Assembly: GCA_002698785.1 (NCBI GenBank)
Contig: PAAG01000053.1
Location: 1 to 64,000, forward strand
From: Verrucomicrobiales bacterium
GTDB taxonomy: Bacteria > Verrucomicrobiota > Verrucomicrobiia > Verrucomicrobiales > DEV007
Length of the DNA: 64,000 nt
Direction: 5' to 3'
The notes beneath the pieces were generated by a model. It was not told where the DNA came from. It searched no databases and worked only from the letters and a program-made list of their open reading frames with translations. Shown here in pieces: positions 1-8,177 of the stretch. The first letter of the stretch is position 1; each line of letters opens with the position of its first letter. Made by a program: the position numbers and the translations under genes.

Positions 1-378
1 CTATGCTTCGTGCTGAGCGTCGAAGATCCCAACCGCTTCCCGAAAGCGCGAGACGTAGGGGCCTGGTTAGGATTGGTTCCCAAGCGCGACCAATCCGGTG
101 AAACCGATCGGGAACTTCCCGTGAGTAAAGCCGGAAACCGCTACCTTCGAAGCCTGTTAGTGCAATGTGCCCAATACCTGCTTGGCCACTACGGACCCGA
201 CTGCGACTTGCGGCGACATGGGTTGAAGCTTGCCGCCAAAGGAGGCCGGAGTGCGAAGAAAAAAGCCATCATCGCCGTGGCCCGCAAACTGGCCGTGCTC
301 ATGCTGGCGATGTGGCAGGATCGGAGCGACTACGTCGCGCTGAAGAACAGCGAAAATCCATCGCTCCAGGCAGCTTAG
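1..378 (+). CDS. IS110-family transposase, C-terminal fragment (5' end outside window)
   Basis: The frame is open from base 1, so the gene begins upstream of the window. The visible 125 residues match the C-terminal helix-hairpin-helix domain of IS110/IS116/IS902 transposases: a 'VEDPNRFPKARDVGAWLGLVP' type stretch, then a Gly-Asn-Arg-Tyr-Leu-Arg segment and a basic C-terminus. The N-terminal RuvC-like DEDD catalytic domain is not visible, so it cannot be told whether the copy is intact. IS110 elements usually lack clear terminal inverted repeats, so the element's end could not be placed; it probably lies shortly after 378. The next gene is in the opposite direction. Confidence 0.85.
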   Translation, partial: LCFVLSVEDPNRFPKARDVGAWLGLVPKRDQSGETDRELPVSKAGNRYLRSLLVQCAQYLLGHYGPDCDLRRHGLKLAAKGGRSAKKKAIIAVARKLAVLMLAMWQDRSDYVALKNSENPSLQAA

Positions 379-699
379 AACAGGCCCAAAAGAAGACTCT
401 TACCGACAACATGAAATCGATTTTCCGGGCGACTGCGACATGGGCTGGCATCGAAGAGTGCGTTCCGAAGCTGGCAGCGCCTTGGTAACTTTTGAACCGA
501 CAAAAGCGGAACCTATCTTGCACCGGGACAAAAAATCCCACCAACCAGAGTGCGTATGGAAGCCGGATTCCGTTGTTCGACACCAAACTTCAACACCCAA
601 CCAAGACCACGGATTGAACCAACCAAAAATGAATTTTTGATCTCTCGTTGACATTCCTTCTCATGGAAGCCTATCGGAGTCGAAAGTATCCGGGATTCT
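379..699. other. Gene-free stretch between transposase and helicase
   Basis: About 320 bases with no convincing reading frame on either strand. It probably includes the right end of the IS110-type element and the short 3' trailer of the minus-strand helicase gene. I see no strong hairpin with a T-run here. Confidence 0.4.
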
Positions 700-3453
700 T
701 TAAGGCATTCGACGATCCAGTGCAGAAAAGCAGCCCGCTGACCTCCATCGCTCACGGTTTCCCACCACATACAGCACGGATTTGGCTCGGGTCACCGCCA
801 CATTCAGGAGATTCGGTCGCGCCCCAGCCCATTGACGTGCGCCGCTTTGATCTTCGTTAGGAGCCCCTAACAAAAAAATAACCGCTTCCGCCTCTTTGCC
901 TTGAAAGGTATGAACCGTTCCGATCCGTTCTGAAGCCCATCCCCTGACATCGGAAGTCCATTTGCTGAAGAGTTCCCTTTCCCTGATACACAGGTTGATC
1001 ATTTCTCTTCTTACTACTCGGAACGGAGTGATGATAAAAATGTCCGGACTCTCCACCCCTCTCTCAGCCATCTTCTTCAACATGGCCAAGACACATTCTC
1101 CTTCTCCAGCACACCACTTTGACTGCCCAATTCCCTGAATGTTTATCCAGCGGGACGGTCCAAAAAGATCGCGAATCTCCGAAGTCCTCTCAGGTGTTGC
1201 TTGAACCATTTGCCCGGCGTAGGCGATTCGATTTGAAATTGCGAACATCGGTTCTTCGCATCTCCGATGAACGAGAAGGGGAGCCCCGATAGTGACCGCT
1301 CCGATTTCGTCTTCAATCTCACTCCGGACCGAGCTTGCTGCATCTGCCAATGTCTGCGTGGATGCTCCGACTGCCCAAACATCCGGCTCGACCCCAAAGT
1401 CGCGAGCAATCGCGGCAACCAATGAATCTGGAAGAGTGACGACCGGTTCGATCTGTCGAGGATCGCCGACGACTACAACTCGGCGCGATCTCATTTTTGC
1501 ACCGGCGGCAGCTTGCGGAACTGCTTGACCCGCCTCGTCGATAAGCAACCAACCCAGCGTTTCAATAGGTAAACGTCCGAGCATCCGATTTACGGAAGCG
1601 AAAGTAGTAGAAACTACCGGAGTAACTAAAAATAGCGTCGCCCAGAGATCAGGCAGCAGAGCATCCTTCTCCGGTGTGCCCAATTTCTTTCCCAAAAATG
1701 TCTGGAACAAGGCCATTAGGTTGTGGCGCACCTGCTTGGCGCACACATCGAGAAAGGCTCGTTGGAGACTGATGGCCGCTTTGAAGACTATATCGCGTTT
1801 TTCCTGGCTCGCCTTGATCAGCCAAGGCGTAGATTTCTGTCGAGGCCCGTGTTCCTGTGACCAAAAAGCATCATCTGCAAACGCGGGTCCGATTCTACTT
1901 CGGATGGCTTCCAAATAATTCTCGGTATGAACAAGCTCCTCCTTCGCTTTCGAACAGTCGCTTCGAGCAATCTCATTTTCACGCTGAAGATTGCCCAGTT
2001 CGGCACCCAGCGTCTGACTTATGTTCTGCCATTTGCTCAGCTCTGCTTTTTTATGTTTCCAAGCGTGGAAAAGGTGCGAGTCCCGCTTTTCCCACTCCTT
2101 CCACTGTCGGCTAGAAAACAACCTTGAGAAAAAACCGGGGCGATGTCCTCGGTGCTCTGACAGCACTCTGCTCGCATCGCCACGGGAGCGTTCGGCCTCT
2201 TTCAGCCCCACTTCGGCTTGAGCCAATTCTGCCCCCTTAACAGCGATCAGTTCAGCCATATGTCGAAGTTGCTTCTCAATGTCTTGAAGTTTTTTCCGCA
2301 GTGCCCCTATGGCCAAAAGCTTGGTTCTGGTTTCTTCCAACTGTTCTAATTCGCGCTTGGCTTCCGAGACTGCCTCCAAAAAAGCTTTTCTAGCAGAATG
2401 CCATCGCCGGAGTGCAGAGGGACGGCCATCTGGCGGATCTTCCAACTCCAAAATGTGAGGCAAACGCTCGATGGTTTCGCCTGTCTTCGGGTCTTCTTCT
2501 TCTATTGGCTGCACGGCACTGCCACTAGCAGCTCTAAAGTAGTTATTGAGGCTGGTGTCAGGTTCTCCCCAGACAGTCCTACGAAAGCGGCTCCGGTTCA
2601 CAGCATTTCCCAGCACAGCGGCGATGAGCCCCCAAGTTTCACCCGGCTCTGCATCGCCTGCGAGAGCATCGCTGACAGACTTGAAATAGCTCAAATCATC
2701 CGCAGCGATCTGGCTTCGTCCCGGTAGTTCCCGCGAAATGTTTTCAACGGCCTTATTGTTTGAGGACGCGACTACGATCTCGTGACCCTTAACGGTCTCA
2801 CTGACACGATAAAGATGACAAAATGCCTGTCCCGCCCGGATTTGCTGCCCTGAGTGCTCGAATGATAACTCTGGATCATCCAGCTTGGCCATCTGCTGCG
2901 CACGTTCTACGATGACCGCTGCTACAATGTCCCTTAGAAGGGTGGTCTTCCCGCTCCCCGGAGGACCGTTAATTCCCATGATTCCCCGAGAGGATAGTTT
3001 GTTGAAAGCCGCGTTGACAGCAGCCTGCTGGAGCAGCACGAGGGAATGAACAGATGGCCAGCGTCCTATTGGAGTAGCCATTGGCCGAAGCGTTTGTTCG
3101 AGAGTCTGCTGGTCACGGAGAAAGTCATCGACTTTTTGCGGACGCTCTTCGCCGAGGTATTTTCGGAGAGCTAAACCTAGATTTCCCTCTACGAAATTAG
3201 ACTGGGCCAACTCTATATCGGTAAGGAAAAAGCTATTTAGTAAAGCCGGTTCCGGAGCATCATTCAGGGCTTTCCATTGGTAAACTCGGATAGCGAACGA
3301 AGGTTCGGCAACCAAGTAGTCAGGCAATCCTAGATTTGCCAGATGGAGTCGGAAAGCGTCATTTATTACGGGCTTCGATAAAGGGAGAAGCTCTCCATCG
3401 TCGTCATACGCTTCAATCTGTCGCTTAATATCCGAGTAAGTTCTGATTCGCAT
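700..3453 (-). CDS. Superfamily 1 helicase (DNA2/NAM7-like), main part of a probably frameshifted gene
   Basis: 917 residues. A Walker A motif (GPPGSGKTT) lies near residue 163, a Walker B/DEAG motif (LLIDEAGQA) near 640, then VVGDPRQIEP (motif III region), TVHTFQGKEAE and NVAVTRAKS near the C-terminus. Together these are the AAA_11/AAA_12 signature of UPF1/DNA2-type helicases. A long charged coiled-coil insertion (about 360-520) separates the two halves of motor domain 1. The first ATG lies inside the 3' end of the next upstream frame (88 bases overlap), and the two frames together look like one protein of about 1200 residues. It lies downstream of the Shango-like genes on the same strand and is probably an accessory part of that module. 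Whether it is functional in this split state is open. Confidence 0.85.
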   Translation of the reverse strand: MRIRTYSDIKRQIEAYDDDGELLPLSKPVINDAFRLHLANLGLPDYLVAEPSFAIRVYQWKALNDAPEPALLNSFFLTDIELAQSNFVEGNLGLALRKYLGEERPQKVDDFLRDQQTLEQTLRPMATPIGRWPSVHSLVLLQQAAVNAAFNKLSSRGIMGINGPPGSGKTTLLRDIVAAVIVERAQQMAKLDDPELSFEHSGQQIRAGQAFCHLYRVSETVKGHEIVVASSNNKAVENISRELPGRSQIAADDLSYFKSVSDALAGDAEPGETWGLIAAVLGNAVNRSRFRRTVWGEPDTSLNNYFRAASGSAVQPIEEEDPKTGETIERLPHILELEDPPDGRPSALRRWHSARKAFLEAVSEAKRELEQLEETRTKLLAIGALRKKLQDIEKQLRHMAELIAVKGAELAQAEVGLKEAERSRGDASRVLSEHRGHRPGFFSRLFSSRQWKEWEKRDSHLFHAWKHKKAELSKWQNISQTLGAELGNLQRENEIARSDCSKAKEELVHTENYLEAIRSRIGPAFADDAFWSQEHGPRQKSTPWLIKASQEKRDIVFKAAISLQRAFLDVCAKQVRHNLMALFQTFLGKKLGTPEKDALLPDLWATLFLVTPVVSTTFASVNRMLGRLPIETLGWLLIDEAGQAVPQAAAGAKMRSRRVVVVGDPRQIEPVVTLPDSLVAAIARDFGVEPDVWAVGASTQTLADAASSVRSEIEDEIGAVTIGAPLLVHRRCEEPMFAISNRIAYAGQMVQATPERTSEIRDLFGPSRWINIQGIGQSKWCAGEGECVLAMLKKMAERGVESPDIFIITPFRVVRREMINLCIRERELFSKWTSDVRGWASERIGTVHTFQGKEAEAVIFLLGAPNEDQSGARQWAGARPNLLNVAVTRAKSVLYVVGNRERWRSAGCFSALDRRMP

Positions 3454-4262
3454 TTGGGCCAGTGCTTCAATGCCTCAAGGTCTCTTCTACATGCGTGGGG
3501 CAACGCCCATCCAAAACTGGAAATTGCGACAGAACCGTCCTCAACTGGCTTTCCTTCACGATCGGTCGTGATAACCGCCAGAGCCGCGAAATCTCTCGGC
3601 TCTGGCCTTTCCGGGTGATGATCGTCGAAAGCCTGGAGAAGCAACTTCGTAGCGCGATCCATCCGAATCGCTCCAAGGTATATTTGGTAGAAGAGGTTTG
3701 TTTTCGGCCTCGCATTCTCTAGCTTGCCATCCCACGGAAGCGCAGTTTTTTCAAACTCGGCAACCCGCCATCTCTCTCCATCCGCAAGGTCTTCTGAGCG
3801 ACGATACGTCTGTGGCGATAGGACCTCCCAAGCTAACCAAGCCGAAAGAATCTCATCGGGCCGGTTCGAGATAGGGGGAAGCGGTCTCGCTATGTCTGGA
3901 AGAGGAAAGTCTCGCTCAGCCATCTCTTCCCAACTTCGCCCAGCATTCTCAAACCCGAAATTGTCATGACCAGTTTCTGGCTGTGACTCGCCCGAAGGAG
4001 TAGCCGTGTTTTTCTCTGGCTCAGCGCGAGATTTTGCTTCCGCCTCGGAAGAACGAGTGTCTTTCGGATTGGGTATCGAAGTGGTGCCTTTCCCCACCTT
4101 TTTGATAGCCTCTCTTACCTGCTCGTGGAGGCGATTGGCGCGATGGGTGCTTCGATGAATTAGCTCGTCATCGAGATTCTTCAAGATCTCCGGATTCTTG
4201 TGATGAGCCGTGAAAAGATTCTCTAGCTCTACAATACCAAAGTTGAAGTATGGGCGGTCCAT
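3366..4262 (-). CDS. N-terminal portion of the SF1 helicase gene, separated by a frame change
   Basis: 298 residues, ATG start at 4262. No catalytic motif is visible. The region about 35-120 is charged and of low complexity, with a folded-looking part after about 130. The stretch near 245-275 (SSFGWALPHACRRDLEALKHWP) resembles the region that precedes the motor domain in large SF1 helicases of defence loci, as I remember them. After about residue 285 the frame runs into unlikely sequence and stops. The helicase frame starting at 3453 contains the natural continuation (IEAYDDDGELLPL). I infer one ancestral gene spanning 4262 to 700 with a frameshift near 3410-3440, which may be a mutation, an assembly error or recoding. 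If the two are really separate, this would be a small partner protein translated in coupling with the helicase. Confidence 0.6.
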   Translation of the reverse strand: MDRPYFNFGIVELENLFTAHHKNPEILKNLDDELIHRSTHRANRLHEQVREAIKKVGKGTTSIPNPKDTRSSEAEAKSRAEPEKNTATPSGESQPETGHDNFGFENAGRSWEEMAERDFPLPDIARPLPPISNRPDEILSAWLAWEVLSPQTYRRSEDLADGERWRVAEFEKTALPWDGKLENARPKTNLFYQIYLGAIRMDRATKLLLQAFDDHHPERPEPRDFAALAVITTDREGKPVEDGSVAISSFGWALPHACRRDLEALKHWPKCESELTRILSDRLKRMTTMESFSLYRSP

Positions 4263-4637
4263 TCCGGTATGCTATTTCGGTAAAAATCCGTTCGCAATTT
4301 ATCAGTTCATATTCCCTTCAGAAATTGCAGACGAATTAGCGAGAGAATCCCGCACACCAATTGTTCTCAGTTGCTGTGATTCGTATTTGTTTTCAAGAAA
4401 TCTAATGTTCAAAAGAAGCGAGGCAAAGTCGGAGGATTGGATTATCACAATGTGCGCGGAACTTGAGCACTTCGTGCATATGCAATGGTTTAACCTAACA
4501 AAAGCCCGAATAAGAGTAGTCGAGAGGTTGTCACTGTAAAGGCATCCAGCATACCTTGCTATCCCGTTCAACATCCCAATGCACCGAGAAGGCGTGCCGG
4601 TGAGTTCAATTCAGTCCTCATCTCCAAATAGCAGAGT
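4263..4637. other. Intergenic stretch downstream of the Lhr-like helicase
   Basis: 375 rather AT-rich bases between the helicase stop and the next minus-strand start. Two overlapping short frames on opposite strands show no recognisable protein features. It may hold the promoter for the SF1 helicase gene. No clear terminator seen. Confidence 0.35.
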
Positions 4638-6836
4638 TCATTTTCGCCACTTCCCAAGTGCCGAACGTGCAACACGTGCTGTCCCGCCCAAATCCAGAAT
4701 CCTTCGTGCATTCGCTCTGTCGAGTGTTTCGGTATCGAGACACTCGTCATACTTGTGGAAATGCTTCGCAGGAAGGTGGGCAGCTAACTCCAATGGGTCA
4801 GACGCTCCAACCACGAGTTCGTTGAGAAAACCACGGAATCGTTCCTCATCTTTCATTCCTGAAAAAGTCAGGTGAAGTAGCCCGCACTCGACTTTGATTT
4901 CACGTAAGCTTGCCTCGGTAACGATAGTTAGCATTGTTTTTGTTCCAGCCCAAGGGAACCATCTCACCCCGCCGGGAAATGGCACAAGCTCACTCCGGTC
5001 GAGGTGATATCGATGAAATTCGGCCCGAGCCGACTCAATTCGGTTCATTGCCTCTGCGTCCAGGTAGACCAACGGTTCTTTCGTAGAGAGTATCTCTCTC
5101 ATTTTTCCGATCACCGCATCATGAATGAATCCACTGGTTCCCATGAAGACTGGTTTAGTGTATCCGCGAGACGGCTGCACAAAGACAGATTTTAGTTCTC
5201 CATCGATGTCAATAACCTGCCATCTTCTTCCACCAAGAAGCAGATGCTGGCCAACGGGAGGGATTGAATCAACGGGTAGCTTTCCAATCTCATCTTCGCC
5301 ACAGCGAACACTATATTCCTCTACCGCTTGGAAGGCCGCATAGAAATCCTTGCTTTCCACAATTCGCTCTCCTTTTGGTGCCAGAATCAAATTCCCATCA
5401 GCCATCTGCTCAATCAATTCGACAGAACCAAGTGCTCTCAACACGTTCTGGAAAACTCCGCTTTCCACGCTACGGAATGCTCCTTTCTCGCACAGTTGAA
5501 AAAATAGCCGATCGGGCCGAAGCCCTCCTGTCTGACGGAGAATGCTGAACATTTGATGAATCAAGGTGCTGAGATGCCAGTCATCCTCGTCCAAAGGCTC
5601 CAGCCACCCTTCGATCATCAGCTCAATTAAAGCGCAAAACCGAAGTAAATTGGGATAGAACCGATCCTCGATATTTCCCTCAGGTGCTGGATTCTCATCA
5701 ATAGCGTATCCTCTCAAAATCGAACTCTCTCCTTCTCGACGACCAGATCGACCGACTCGCTGAACTAGCGAATTTACACTCCATGTGGGGCCAATTTGGC
5801 CGACCGCCTTCGCTGCACCGATATCAATTCCCATTTCCAGCGTAGCGGTGCAAAAGGCGGTTACTGGTAGTCCATGCCCTTCGCCCAGTTTTAACTCGCC
5901 TTCGACTTCCTCACGTATCTCCTTACTTATCGATCCATGGTGAATCCGAAACGGGTTTCTCGCCCACTTTTCCTGGTGGCTTATCTGTTGAAGTTGATCT
6001 GCCAATGTTTCTGCCAGGCCACGGCTATTCGTGAAGATTAGATTGCTTCCTTTGCGAAAGTCTTTGGCGAGGTCCGAGACAAGCCGAATAAATTCTGGAT
6101 CTTCCCTCTCCTCTCCTTCCTCTTCGGCCTTCAGATAGCTTCGCAATCCCACCTTTAGCTCATTCCTGTCGGACTCAGGCGATATCACTTCGACTGAGGC
6201 TGGTAACGCTTCATCGAGGAATTGCTGGGCCACGGTCCAATCTCCAAGTGTAGCAGAAAGTCCGAGCATTCTTGGATCTGCACCTGCGGCAAGACGAAGG
6301 CGGGCTAGCAAGCTCTTTAAATGTGTTCCTCGAACTCCTTCCAGAAACGAATGAAGTTCGTCGATGACCACAAACTCTAGTCTTGAGTAGATTCGTTCGA
6401 GATGGGCTCCGTAGTTGATGAAGTTTGACTCCAGCGACTCTGGAGTGATTAAGAGCACTCCCCCAGGATTCTCCCGAAACTTCTTCTTTTGAGTTGCTGA
6501 TACATCCCCATGCCACTTGTGCACAGGAATTTCTGCGTATTTACACAGGTCCTCCAACCGGCGAAATTGGTCGTTGATCAACGCCTTTAGTGGGCCTACG
6601 TAAACTGCTCCCACGCCTGATCGATCTGGCTCTTCCGCCAAGCGAGACAATATTGGAAGGAATGCAGCTTCGGTTTTTCCAGATGCCGTCGCGGCAGCGA
6701 GAACTATATCATTGTCTCTCTGAAGGACTGCGCGGATGGAGTCTTCTTGGAGTGGCCTAAGTCGTTCCCATTTCGTTTCTTGATTCCAGATCGCTTCTTG
6801 AATCTTTCGATGAAGCAGATCGAAAGCAGGGATCAT
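4638..6836 (-). CDS. sngC: DEAD/DEAH-box Lhr-like helicase, SngC-like component of a Shango-type antiphage module
   Basis: 732 residues. Superfamily 2 motifs are all visible: motif I ATASGKT at 49-55, motif II DELH at 159-162, motif III SATLGD, a TNSRG segment, and motif VI QRVGRSGRR. The ATLEMGIDIG...QRVGRSGRR arrangement is that of Lhr-type helicases, and the protein continues with a C-terminal region as in this family. Its ATG overlaps the stop of the upstream ATPase gene by four bases (ATGA), so the two are translationally coupled. A TerB-domain protein, a P-loop ATPase and a helicase in this order is the arrangement called Shango (SngA-B-C), where the helicase is thought to act on invading nucleic acid. 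A relative, the BrxHI helicase of BREX type 2, also sits beside a similar ATPase, but no PglX or PglZ gene is seen here. Confidence 0.8.
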   Translation of the reverse strand: MIPAFDLLHRKIQEAIWNQETKWERLRPLQEDSIRAVLQRDNDIVLAAATASGKTEAAFLPILSRLAEEPDRSGVGAVYVGPLKALINDQFRRLEDLCKYAEIPVHKWHGDVSATQKKKFRENPGGVLLITPESLESNFINYGAHLERIYSRLEFVVIDELHSFLEGVRGTHLKSLLARLRLAAGADPRMLGLSATLGDWTVAQQFLDEALPASVEVISPESDRNELKVGLRSYLKAEEEGEEREDPEFIRLVSDLAKDFRKGSNLIFTNSRGLAETLADQLQQISHQEKWARNPFRIHHGSISKEIREEVEGELKLGEGHGLPVTAFCTATLEMGIDIGAAKAVGQIGPTWSVNSLVQRVGRSGRREGESSILRGYAIDENPAPEGNIEDRFYPNLLRFCALIELMIEGWLEPLDEDDWHLSTLIHQMFSILRQTGGLRPDRLFFQLCEKGAFRSVESGVFQNVLRALGSVELIEQMADGNLILAPKGERIVESKDFYAAFQAVEEYSVRCGEDEIGKLPVDSIPPVGQHLLLGGRRWQVIDIDGELKSVFVQPSRGYTKPVFMGTSGFIHDAVIGKMREILSTKEPLVYLDAEAMNRIESARAEFHRYHLDRSELVPFPGGVRWFPWAGTKTMLTIVTEASLREIKVECGLLHLTFSGMKDEERFRGFLNELVVGASDPLELAAHLPAKHFHKYDECLDTETLDRANARRILDLGGTARVARSALGKWRK

Positions 6837-8167
6837 AGCCGAAAGGTGGCAAGGTCGGAATCATCGTCATCGGCAACAGCCCCTTCTTTTAACACTCTCT
6901 CCTCTACCGACAAGCTGTCGTCAGCTTCAATAAAAACACCACCGGAATCCAAAACATTCTCCCATGTCGCTCCTGGATTGCTATCGAGAATATTGAGTAG
7001 GCCTATAAATGATCGAACAACGTCTCTGGGAGTTCGGAAATACTCCGCTCCCAGTTCTTCATTTGCTTGCCGCAAGACTTTTGTAATGGCTTCCTCTGGA
7101 ACTGCCATCTTGCTAGGATCTCCGTCCGCGTGAACCAAAGCGATGTTTCGGAGGAGAACAAAAAGGTCTTCGGGGGCCAATGCCGCCAAACGGATTACCG
7201 GTCCAGAGAGATCAATGAAATCGTCACTAGCAAATCGGTTTTCTGCTAAACGGGATCTCAGTGCTTCGTAACTAAACAATCCTCGTCGGCGATCCTCCAG
7301 ACATTCATCTGTCCCAGCAAAGAGAAAACCAATACCTTTCGCGTTCCCCTGGATTGAATCGTTTAAGATCGAAAGGAGTGCTTCGTAGTTGGCAGTCCGG
7401 GACCGACTGCTGGGCAGTCGATGTGACAAAACCACCATCTCATCACAGATTACGAGGAGTCCTCCATAACCGGCGATCCTAGCAAAAGCGGACATCAAAG
7501 AAAGGCTATTATAAAAAGTCTCATCGTCGATGATTCGTCTTACCCCAAGGTCTTCTCGTGCTTCAGTTTTCGTCGGATACTCAGCGCGAAGCCAGCGTAT
7601 TGCACAACTCTTACCCCTGTCGTCATTCTCGAAATGGCTCTTCTGAAAGTGCCGTAGCACTTCTGCGAACTCGAATCCTCCCACGTATCCCTCCAGAAAT
7701 CGAAGATTTCTTCCCAACTCAGCACGGACATCGGCATCCGTTCCTCCTTCTGACTTGATTCGATGGTTCGCCTCAGAGATCCATTGGTCACACACATTTT
7801 CCAATGCTCCCCCATCTGGTTGACTCTGGGAAGCCAGGTTGCGCATCAGTTCTGTGTATAGTGCTCGCGCCTCGCCTCCACGGGCATAGAGCCGACGCTC
7901 TGTTGTGAAGTCGGCTTGGGCCACTAACAATCCCTGTTTCAGTGCAACAGTCCTAACAAGGTTTAGAAAGAAGCTCTTGCCGCTGCCAAAACGCCCAACC
8001 GCAATTCTGAATGACGCTCCGCCTTCTCCGATTCTTTCGATATCTTCGAGGATCGCTTCGATTTCTCTCTTTCGGCCCACTTGAATCAAATGAAGTCCCT
8101 GCTTCGGAACTAACCCCGCTTGTAAGGATTGAAGAATCGCTGCCTTCTCTCTTCTCTTTACTTTCAT
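6833..8167 (-). CDS. sngB: P-loop ATPase, SngB/BrxD-like component of a Shango-type module
   Basis: 444 residues from the ATG at 8167 (a TTG two codons upstream is possible). A Walker A motif GRFGSGKS lies at 58-65 and a Walker B-like LLVICDE in the middle, followed by 'GFLFAGTDE' and an Arg-rich sensor-like segment. The N-terminus (an alpha-helical stretch, then GRKREIEAIL before the P-loop) is typical of the DUF2791/BrxD family of AAA+-like ATPases found in defence loci. It starts 10 bases after the stop of the TerB gene and ends in a 4-base overlap with the helicase gene, so the three genes form one transcription unit. By family knowledge it probably controls or loads the helicase; the substrate is unknown. 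Confidence 0.8.
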   Translation of the reverse strand: MKVKRREKAAILQSLQAGLVPKQGLHLIQVGRKREIEAILEDIERIGEGGASFRIAVGRFGSGKSFFLNLVRTVALKQGLLVAQADFTTERRLYARGGEARALYTELMRNLASQSQPDGGALENVCDQWISEANHRIKSEGGTDADVRAELGRNLRFLEGYVGGFEFAEVLRHFQKSHFENDDRGKSCAIRWLRAEYPTKTEAREDLGVRRIIDDETFYNSLSLMSAFARIAGYGGLLVICDEMVVLSHRLPSSRSRTANYEALLSILNDSIQGNAKGIGFLFAGTDECLEDRRRGLFSYEALRSRLAENRFASDDFIDLSGPVIRLAALAPEDLFVLLRNIALVHADGDPSKMAVPEEAITKVLRQANEELGAEYFRTPRDVVRSFIGLLNILDSNPGATWENVLDSGGVFIEADDSLSVEERVLKEGAVADDDDSDLATFRL

Positions 8168-8177
8168 TGTCAAATTT

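Noticed and set aside
4210-4574. Two short opposite-strand frames after the Lhr-like helicase
   Set aside because: They overlap one another, show no family features and lie in AT-rich intergenic DNA.
4638-8167. BREX type 2 system
   Set aside because: The ATPase and Lhr-like helicase resemble BrxD and BrxHI, but PglX, PglZ, PglW and PglY-like genes are absent, and a TerB protein leads the unit instead.
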